DNA of 5,063 nt. Source: Acidobacteriota bacterium. GTDB taxonomy: Bacteria > Acidobacteriota > Terriglobia > Terriglobales > Acidobacteriaceae. Each line of letters starts with the position of its first letter. Within the stretch, counting starts at the first letter, position 1. The notes beneath the pieces were generated by a model. It made no database searches. It was not told where the DNA came from and saw only the letters and a program-made list of their open reading frames with translations. Below are positions 1 through 5,063 of this stretch, piece by piece. A program made the translations under genes and the position numbers. The stretch lies in the NCBI GenBank assembly GCA_021805955.1, contig JAJZDO010000038.1:1-5063 (forward strand), in the 5' to 3' direction.

Positions 1-906
1 AATCCTGCGCAGCGCGGCAAAGACGCAATGCTGAAGATCGCAGTTGGCCCCGGCACGCCGAACACCGCTTGGACCGAAGCCGTGATGCAGGCGTGGAAAC
101 AACATACGTGGTCGTGGGATATCAATGGCCTGTCGGTGCACTGGTACACGACGCCCGGCGGTTGGCCAGTTTCCATGCCTTCGTCGAATTTCAGCGTGGA
201 CGATTATGCCAAGACACTGAAGACGACGCTCTTCATGGACGAGTTCCTGCGCAAGCAGGAGGCCGTGATGGACAAGTACGATCCGGATAGAAAAGTTGCT
301 CTCGTCGTGGACGAGTGGGGCGGATGGTACAAGCCGTTACCCGGTTCGAATCCCGCATTTCTGGTGCAGCAGAACAGCATCCGCGATGCCATCCTCGCTT
401 CGCTGAATCTGAATATCTTTGCGCGTCACGCGGATCGCGTTCGCATGGCAAACATTGCTCAGATGATTAACGTACTGCAGGCGATGATTCTGACCGACAA
501 GGAAAAGATGGTGCTGACGCCGACCTACTATCTTTTCAAAATGTATGTGCCGTTTCAGGACTCGACGTTTGTTCCCGTCACCTTCGATGCGGGGACATAT
601 ACCCAGGGCAGCGTGACTCTGCCTCGAATCGACTCGATTGCCGCGAAGACAACGGATGGAAAGCTAATGCTGGAGATCACGAATCTCGATGCCACCCATT
701 CGACCGATGTGAACGTGGATGTTGTGGGTATGGCTGCAAAGTCAGCCCAAGCACAAACCTTGACGGGAGCAGCTGTCGATAGCGTCAATACTTTTGCTTC
801 GCCCGATTCGGTTGTGCCAAAGCCTGTGGGTGTGAAGCTGGAGGGCGGAAAACTCTCGCTCACGGTAGCACCGCGATCTGTGACGGTGATTGCAATTGCG
901 CCATAA
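1..906 (+). CDS. GH51-type alpha-L-arabinofuranosidase, C-terminal part (5' truncated by window edge)
   Basis: The reading frame is open from base 1 to the TAA at 904-906, giving 301 visible residues; the true start lies upstream. The ATG at 28 sits inside the catalytic domain and is not a start. The product probably hydrolyses terminal non-reducing alpha-L-arabinofuranosyl residues (EC 3.2.1.55 type). Visible evidence: a barrel strand with a conserved His (GLSVHWY, His at visible residue 47); the nucleophile strand LVVDEWGGWY with the catalytic Glu at visible residue 105 (bases 313-315); and the helix and strand region up to LTPTYYLFKMY. A C-terminal all-beta domain follows (about visible residues 185-301), containing the family-typical DSVNTFASPDSVVP stretch and ending in SVTVIAIAP. 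The acid/base Glu (GNE motif) and any signal peptide lie outside the window, so localisation is unknown. It is a divergent paralogue of the next gene, not a recent duplicate. Family assignment is confident; substrate is inferred. Confidence 0.9.
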   Translation, partial: NPAQRGKDAMLKIAVGPGTPNTAWTEAVMQAWKQHTWSWDINGLSVHWYTTPGGWPVSMPSSNFSVDDYAKTLKTTLFMDEFLRKQEAVMDKYDPDRKVALVVDEWGGWYKPLPGSNPAFLVQQNSIRDAILASLNLNIFARHADRVRMANIAQMINVLQAMILTDKEKMVLTPTYYLFKMYVPFQDSTFVPVTFDAGTYTQGSVTLPRIDSIAAKTTDGKLMLEITNLDATHSTDVNVDVVGMAAKSAQAQTLTGAAVDSVNTFASPDSVVPKPVGVKLEGGKLSLTVAPRSVTVIAIAP

Positions 907-1158
907 GGCGAGCGTGGGCATGCGGCGGAGAACGCTGTGGCGGCATGATCCCGATGAAGTAGCCTCGGGTTGATAGAAGGCAGTGCGCTGCAAAGCGATG
1001 AGAGATGCCACGAAGGATTGAGTCTTCGAGTCGCTTTCTTGATGATCGCGGAGCGTCATTAGGAAAAGGATTCGCGAAAAAACAGATTGGACCAGGTCGA
1101 ATCATCGGGATGCATCGGCACGGAGCCAAGTTCAAGCGGGACACGGAGAAAACCAACC
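907..1158. other. Intergenic gap with no gene detected
   Basis: These 252 bases separate the two arabinofuranosidase genes. I see no protein-coding signal, tRNA or rho-independent terminator here. The only small stem is a 5-bp CCCGA/TCGGG pair (950-954 with 965-969) without a T-run. The best promoter-like pair (TTGAGT at 1018-1023, 17-nt spacer, GATGAT at 1041-1046) matches the sigma-70 consensus only 4/6 at each box. A promoter for the downstream three genes is plausible here because the gap is much longer than the later gaps, but it is not demonstrated by sequence. Confidence 0.55.
1145..1150 (+). promoter_or_regulatory. Ribosome binding site of the second arabinofuranosidase
   Basis: GGAGAA lies 8 nt before the ATG at 1159. 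It decides the start: an in-frame TTG at 1087 would add 24 polar residues ahead of the signal peptide and has no comparable purine-rich site. Confidence 0.7.
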
Positions 1159-3288
1159 ATGCAACGAAACAAAGAGATCGTAATCCGAAAGACACTTACG
1201 CTGCTGCTGGGATTGCTGTCTGTGATCGAGATAGCCACGCCTGTCGCGTCCTATTCGCAGCAGCGAACCGTGCGAGCGACAATTGATACGACGAAGACGG
1301 GTACGCCGATTTCAAAGTATATCTATGGGCAGTTTCTGGAGCATGGTGGCGACATTGTGAATAACGGTTTGTGGTCGGAGATGCTTGTCGATCGCAAGTT
1401 TTTCTATCCGGTAGCCACCAGCGCGCCCACACCGCCGCCGGTGTTGGCGAACGCAGGCGGAAATCCGCGCTTTCGGCGGACGCCGACGCGGTGGTGGACT
1501 CCCATGGGCGGCGAAGTGGTCGCCATGGATACCAAGGCGCCATATACGGGCGATCAGACGCCCGTGGTCACACTGGACGTCAGGGAAGCCCACGGCCTGC
1601 GCCAGTCCGGTATTGCGGTGCGCAAAGGGAAGGCTTACACCGGGCGCATCGTGCTGGCTGGCTCGCCGGGAGCGGTGGTGAAGGTGACGCTGATTTGGGG
1701 CACTGCACCCACGGATCGCGAGACGGTCACGATCCATTCACTGGGCACGGTTTATCGCAAGTTTCCTCTTCACTTTGTCTCGACGGCAAGCACCGACGAT
1801 GCAAGTCTGGAGATTACGGGAACAGGCAGAGGATCCTTTCATGTGGGCGCGGTTTCGCTGATGCCGTCCGATAACATCGATGGCTTCCGGCCTGAAGTGA
1901 TCGCCGCTTTGAAGCAGTTGCGGTTTGGGGTTCTGCGCTTTCCGGGGGGCAACTTTGTCTCCGCCTACGAGTGGCGCTATGGCGTAGGAGATATCGACAA
2001 GCGCCCGCCGATCTTCGATCCTGTGTGGCATGCGGTGCAGCCCAACGATGTGGGCACGGATGAATTTCTTACGCTTTGCCGTCTGCTTGGGGTCGATCCC
2101 TACATCACGGTCAATGCGGGCTTTGGCGATGCGTGGTCTGCGCGACAACTGGTCCAGTACACCAACGGCGCGGCGACAACACCGATGGGCAAATGGCGAG
2201 CGCAGAATGGACACCCCATGCCGTATCGCGTCAAGCTGTGGGGCATTGGCAACGAGTCTTGGGGCGACTACCAGATGGGGGCGATGTCGCTGCCGCAGTT
2301 TGAGCTGAAGTACAACCTGTTTGCCAAAGAGATGCGCAAGGTCGATCCGACGATCAAACTGATCGCTCCAGGTGCTATGCCGGATGTGATGGAAGGCGCT
2401 GACCAGGCGCGACGCATCAACGGTCAGTACATTCCCGGTTATCTTTCTTCTGCGGACTGGACAGGGCAGTTGCTGCTGCATTGCCTGGACAACATCGATA
2501 TGGTGAGCGAACACTACTACGCTTCTGGCACACAGCACACCGACATCAAGCTGCAAAAGAAAGTTCCCATCAATCCACCCCTCTCGCTCATCGAGTGGGA
2601 GCGCGCACCGGCCGTGCAGGTTCGTGCGAAGTATGAGCATTATGAGGAGTATTTGAAGCTGATCCCGGCTTTACGAGCCAAGCCGGTTCCCATCGCGATT
2701 GATGAGTGGGCCTACTTTGGCGGAGTTCCCAATTCGTACAAGACGGTTCCGGCCTACGCCTGGGCATTCCATGAGATGTTCCGCCACTCCGATGTATTTC
2801 AAATGGGAGCGGTGACCTTTGCTACGGCCATGATGAGCGAAAATCGAACCGAGGCCATCCTGAATCCGACCGGGATGCTCTTCAAGATGTATCGTGATCA
2901 CTTCGGCACGCTGCCTGTGGATGTGACCGGCAACTCGCCCCAACCCAAGCCAGTCTTCCCTGCTGGCGGTGACCAACCTGCGATCAATCCCGGCAGCCCG
3001 ACATATCCGCTGGATGTGAGCGCGGCGCTCAGCCAGGATCGGAAGACTCTGGCCATCGCGGTGATCAATCCGTCGGATACCGAGCAGAGTATTCAATTCG
3101 CGATCCTTGGAGCAAAGCTGGCCAGCAGTGGACATCTGTATCGCATGGCTCCGGATTCGATCAACGCGACCGTGCAGGTGGACAAGAAGCCAGAGGTGCA
3201 GGTCGAAGATCAGTCGCTGGGAGCATTGCCGGAAACGGTTACGGTGCGTCCTTTCAGCGTGAATATTTACTCCTATCCGGTGCAATAG
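1159..3288 (+). CDS. Exported GH51-type alpha-L-arabinofuranosidase with beta-sandwich insert
   Basis: This 709-residue protein probably removes alpha-L-arabinofuranosyl side groups outside the cytoplasm. Domains in order: a Sec-type signal peptide (residues 1 to about 31, basic RNKEIVIRK, leucine-rich core, VAS cleavage-like end); the GH51 N-terminal motif YIYGQFLEH (54-62); an inserted beta-rich segment (about 112-235) resembling a CBM4/9-like carbohydrate-binding module; a TIM barrel (about 240-545) with LRFPGGN (259-265), acid/base motif WGIGNESWG (Glu366), SEHYY (450-454, His452) and nucleophile motif AIDEW (Glu516); and a C-terminal beta-sandwich to the end. The length exceeds that of compact roughly 500-residue bacterial GH51 enzymes, and the insert accounts for much of the difference. 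The ATG start has a well-placed GGAGAA. The gene lies 30 nt upstream of the esterase, suggesting one transcript. Catalytic residues are intact. The family is secure; the exact polymer target and the binding role of the insert are inferred. Confidence 0.92.
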   Translation: MQRNKEIVIRKTLTLLLGLLSVIEIATPVASYSQQRTVRATIDTTKTGTPISKYIYGQFLEHGGDIVNNGLWSEMLVDRKFFYPVATSAPTPPPVLANAGGNPRFRRTPTRWWTPMGGEVVAMDTKAPYTGDQTPVVTLDVREAHGLRQSGIAVRKGKAYTGRIVLAGSPGAVVKVTLIWGTAPTDRETVTIHSLGTVYRKFPLHFVSTASTDDASLEITGTGRGSFHVGAVSLMPSDNIDGFRPEVIAALKQLRFGVLRFPGGNFVSAYEWRYGVGDIDKRPPIFDPVWHAVQPNDVGTDEFLTLCRLLGVDPYITVNAGFGDAWSARQLVQYTNGAATTPMGKWRAQNGHPMPYRVKLWGIGNESWGDYQMGAMSLPQFELKYNLFAKEMRKVDPTIKLIAPGAMPDVMEGADQARRINGQYIPGYLSSADWTGQLLLHCLDNIDMVSEHYYASGTQHTDIKLQKKVPINPPLSLIEWERAPAVQVRAKYEHYEEYLKLIPALRAKPVPIAIDEWAYFGGVPNSYKTVPAYAWAFHEMFRHSDVFQMGAVTFATAMMSENRTEAILNPTGMLFKMYRDHFGTLPVDVTGNSPQPKPVFPAGGDQPAINPGSPTYPLDVSAALSQDRKTLAIAVINPSDTEQSIQFAILGAKLASSGHLYRMAPDSINATVQVDKKPEVQVEDQSLGALPETVTVRPFSVNIYSYPVQ

Positions 3289-3304
3289 CTAAACCGTTTT
3301 CTTT

Positions 3305-3309
3305 GGAGG
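3305..3309 (+). promoter_or_regulatory. Ribosome binding site deciding the esterase start
   Basis: A perfect GGAGG core abuts the ATG at 3310 with zero spacing, so that ATG is badly placed. It is 9 nt from the in-frame ATG at 3319 and 6 nt from a GTG at 3316. The ATG at 3319 is therefore preferred, shortening the protein by three residues. Confidence 0.75.
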
Positions 3310-3318
3310 ATGAAAGTG

Positions 3319-4422
3319 ATGATTCAAAAATTGTTTCTTGCTTTGACCATGACCCTGGCCACGGTGGTGACCATTCCGCTCACAGCGCAGGTGAAGACGA
3401 TTGTCCCCGAACCAGTCCCTGGCGCAAAGCCTGTCACGGTGGAGCACATCAAGATTCACGGCGTGCACCTCGAGGGCAATCTGGAGGGCGATGCGGTGGA
3501 TCGCGATGTGATCGTCTTCCTGCCGCCGAGCTATCAGAAAGATAAGAAGCGTCACTATCCCGTTGTCTATGCGCTTCACGGCTACTCCATCGGTGCGGAG
3601 CAGTGGACACACGAGATCCACGTTCCGCAAACCATCGAAGGCGCTTTCGCAAATGGCGCACAGGAGATGATCGTGGTTCTGCCTGATTCCAAGACCATCT
3701 ACAACGGCTCCATGTACTCCAGTTCCGCGACCACAGGCGATTTTGAAAACTATATCGCCAAGGATGTAGTGGCTTATATCGACGCGCACTATCGCACGAT
3801 TCCGGATCGGCAGAGCCGCGGCCTCGTTGGCCACTCGATGGGTGGTTATGGTGCGTCGCGGATCGGCATGAAGCACTCGGACGTCTTCGGCGCGCTCTAC
3901 ATCATGAGTCCCTGCTGCATGTCTTCGATGGCAGGCGGGGGACGAGGGCCAAGCGACCAGATGAAACAATTTGCGATTGCGAGCGATAAAAAAGCCGCCG
4001 CCGCCAAGTCTCCCGCAGACTTGGCGGCGCAATCGCCGGGTTTTGCCTCGGCGCAATACGCCACGGCGGCTGCGTGGGCGCCGGACCCTAAGAACCCTCC
4101 GCTTTACTTTGATCTGCCAACGAAGGACGGTGTTTTGCAGCCGGAGATCGTGGCCAAGTATACGGCAAACTCGCCCCTGGCATTTGTCGATCAGTACATT
4201 GGCAACCTGAAGCAGTATCGGGCAATCTCGATGGATGTGGGCGATCAGGATGGCCTGCGCTTTGACGCGACCAAGCTGCATACTATTCTGGACAGCTACG
4301 GCATTGCGAACAGCTTTACCATTTACTCTGGCACACACACGAGCGCAGTTGCCGATCGGTTCCAGAATCACGTGATGCCGTTCTTCAGTCAGAATCTCTG
4401 CTTTACCAAAGGCTGCAAGTAA
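3319..4422 (+). CDS. Exported alpha/beta-hydrolase esterase (esterase D / CE1-like family)
   Basis: This 367-residue protein is likely a secreted carboxylesterase of the putative-esterase family (PF00756-like), which includes feruloyl and acetyl-xylan esterases. A signal peptide covers residues 1-23 (IQK, hydrophobic core, LTA before Gln24). The fold shows VIVFLPPSY and YPVVYALHGY near the N-terminus, the nucleophile elbow GHSMGGYGA (Ser173), a probable acid Asp311 in GDQDGL, and the base His340 in SGTHTS. An alanine-rich stretch (about 222-250, KKAAAAKSPADLAAQ and beyond) sits between nucleophile and acid, where this fold often carries a lid. Cys199-Cys200 are vicinal, and Cys361 and Cys366 lie at the C-terminus, so disulfides are possible in the exported protein. 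An alternative start at 3310 overlaps the Shine-Dalgarno. It lies between two arabinofuranose-releasing enzymes, which suggests removal of acyl groups (ferulate or acetate) from arabinose-bearing polymers. The fold is confident; the substrate is inferred. Confidence 0.88.
   Translation: MIQKLFLALTMTLATVVTIPLTAQVKTIVPEPVPGAKPVTVEHIKIHGVHLEGNLEGDAVDRDVIVFLPPSYQKDKKRHYPVVYALHGYSIGAEQWTHEIHVPQTIEGAFANGAQEMIVVLPDSKTIYNGSMYSSSATTGDFENYIAKDVVAYIDAHYRTIPDRQSRGLVGHSMGGYGASRIGMKHSDVFGALYIMSPCCMSSMAGGGRGPSDQMKQFAIASDKKAAAAKSPADLAAQSPGFASAQYATAAAWAPDPKNPPLYFDLPTKDGVLQPEIVAKYTANSPLAFVDQYIGNLKQYRAISMDVGDQDGLRFDATKLHTILDSYGIANSFTIYSGTHTSAVADRFQNHVMPFFSQNLCFTKGCK
3999..4029 (-). repeat. Perfect 13-bp inverted repeat (5-nt loop) within the esterase gene, terminator-like on the minus strand
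   Basis: Bases 3999-4011 (CGCCGCCAAGTCT) are exactly complementary to 4017-4029 (AGACTTGGCGGCG), with loop 4012-4016. On the minus strand the GC-rich hairpin is followed after five bases (GCGGC) by six Ts, the complement of A6 at 3988-3993. This resembles an intrinsic terminator for antisense transcription, although the 5-base offset of the T-run is not ideal. On the sense strand it would form a strong mRNA hairpin within the alanine-rich segment. The inverted repeat is directly seen; function is not established. Confidence 0.8.
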
Positions 4423-4435
4423 GCAGAATCGATAT

Positions 4436-4440
4436 GGGGG
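4436..4440 (+). promoter_or_regulatory. Probable ribosome binding site of the GH127-like gene
   Basis: A GGGGG run lies 7 nt before the ATG at 4448. It is a weaker Shine-Dalgarno than those of the two preceding genes, but it is the only purine-rich site at proper spacing, and the start is supported independently by the twin-arginine signal that begins four residues in. Confidence 0.5.
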
Positions 4441-4447
4441 CTTGGCG

Positions 4448-5063
4448 ATGAATCACTCGCGCCGCAGTTTTTTGAAAACATCGGCAGGTGTTACGGGGAT
4501 GTGCCTGGCCAGCTCTTCTCCTGCGTTGCACGCATGGATTCACGACGAGAGCGAAGACTCGTCGAGTAGGATGGAGACGTTTCCGCTCCACTGGGTGCGT
4601 CTCGGTCCCGGCATCTTTCAGGAGCAGGAGAAGATCAACGCGCAGTATCTGGATTCGCTGAGCGTGGACCGGCTGCTGCACTCCTTCCGCATCACAGCCG
4701 GATTTGCTTCGACGGCAACACCGTACAAAGGGTGGGAGGATCCAACGTGCGAGTTGCGCGGACACTTTGCCGGCGGTCACTTTCTTTCTGCCGCGGCGCT
4801 CAGCTATGCCAGTTCGGGCAACAGTGCTTTGAAGAATCGCGGCGATGAGCTGGTGGCTGGTCTTGCGGCGTGCCAGCAGCGGTCGGGAACCGGATATCTG
4901 AGCGCTTTTCCTCCCGTGCTTTTTGAACACCTTGCACAGGGCAAGCCGGTCTGGGCGCCGTTCTACACCTATCACAAGATCATGGCCGGCCTGCTTGACA
5001 TGTATCAGCATACGAGCAACAGCGACGCGCTGAAGGTGGCGGAAGGGATGGGCCAATGGGCGC
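4448..5063 (+). CDS. GH127-like beta-L-arabinofuranosidase (DUF1680), Tat-exported, 3' truncated by window edge
   Basis: The first 205 residues are visible and the frame stays open to the right edge. The N-terminus carries a twin-arginine signal, SRRSFLK at residues 4-10, a moderately hydrophobic stretch and a likely cleavage after LHA (residue 29). Then come hallmarks of the GH127/DUF1680 family: RLLHSFRITAGF (75-86), YKGWEDPTCELRGHFAGG (93-110), HFLSAAALSYASSG (111-124), GYLSAFP (149-155) and VWAPFYTYHKIMAGLLDMY (168-186). Characterised members release beta-L-arabinofuranose (EC 3.2.1.185) using a Zn-bound cysteine nucleophile and a Glu acid/base, both further downstream and outside this window. 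DUF1680 relatives such as GH146 cannot be excluded. The gap from the esterase stop is 25 nt, consistent with the same operon. A substantial open frame on the opposite strand (5056-4403) is a shadow of this gene. Family confidence is high; specificity is inferred. Confidence 0.9.
   Translation, partial: MNHSRRSFLKTSAGVTGMCLASSSPALHAWIHDESEDSSSRMETFPLHWVRLGPGIFQEQEKINAQYLDSLSVDRLLHSFRITAGFASTATPYKGWEDPTCELRGHFAGGHFLSAAALSYASSGNSALKNRGDELVAGLAACQQRSGTGYLSAFPPVLFEHLAQGKPVWAPFYTYHKIMAGLLDMYQHTSNSDALKVAEGMGQWA

Noticed and set aside
28..30. ATG at 28 as the start of the first gene
   Set aside because: The frame is open through base 1, and the encoded segment begins inside a GH51 catalytic domain, missing the acid/base half, so the gene is simply cut by the window edge.
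950..969. CCCGA/TCGGG stem after the first arabinofuranosidase as a terminator
   Set aside because: Only 5 bp with a 10-nt loop and no following T-run.
1018..1046. Sigma-70-like promoter TTGAGT - 17 nt - GATGAT
   Set aside because: Only 4/6 matches in each box; position before the operon is attractive but such matches are common by chance, so it is not called as a feature.
1087..1158. Upstream TTG start extending the second arabinofuranosidase by 24 residues
   Set aside because: The extension is polar, would bury the signal peptide and lacks a good ribosome site, whereas ATG 1159 has GGAGAA at 8 nt.
1738..2640. 300-codon open frame on the minus strand opposite the GH51 barrel
   Set aside because: It overlaps the catalytic domain of the arabinofuranosidase, has Arg- and His-rich shadow composition and no ribosome site or domain.
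3289..4371. 360-codon open frame on the minus strand opposite the esterase
   Set aside because: It mirrors a clear esterase with signal peptide and catalytic triad on the plus strand; its translation is rich in Arg, His and Cys with no recognisable domain, as expected of a GC-rich antisense shadow.
4403..5056. 217-codon open frame on the minus strand at the right end
   Set aside because: The plus strand in this stretch encodes an unmistakable GH127-like N-terminus with Tat signal; the minus frame shows no family motif.

Overview
The window is a one-strand block of secreted plant-polysaccharide-degrading enzymes, all centred on L-arabinofuranose. The moderately high GC, the Sec and Tat signal peptides and this combination of glycoside hydrolases suggest a soil Acidobacteriota bacterium such as a Granulicella, Terriglobus or Edaphobacter relative. 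That placement is inferred from the general style of the proteins and not from any phylogenetic marker.

Layout, all on the + strand: (1) the C-terminal part of a GH51-type alpha-L-arabinofuranosidase, cut by the left edge and ending at 906; (2) a 252-nt non-coding gap, 907-1158, with no convincing terminator or promoter; (3) a complete, exported second GH51-type alpha-L-arabinofuranosidase (1159-3288) with a beta-sandwich insert and both catalytic glutamates visible; (4) after a 30-nt gap, a complete exported esterase of the alpha/beta-hydrolase fold (3319-4422) with a visible Ser-Asp-His triad; (5) after a 25-nt gap, the N-terminal 205 residues of a Tat-exported GH127-like protein (DUF1680, beta-L-arabinofuranosidase type), cut by the right edge and starting at 4448.

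The last three genes are spaced like an operon, each with its own Shine-Dalgarno sequence. Together they could remove alpha-linked arabinofuranose, acyl decorations (for example feruloyl or acetyl groups) and beta-linked arabinofuranose from plant cell-wall polymers such as arabinan, arabinoxylan or arabinosylated glycoproteins. No transporter, regulator, RNA gene, mobile element or CRISPR array is visible.

The most notable structure not explained by the genes is a perfect 13-bp inverted repeat with a 5-nt loop inside the esterase gene (3999-4029), next to an A6 run. It reads like an intrinsic terminator on the opposite strand. No clearly new biological system was found.
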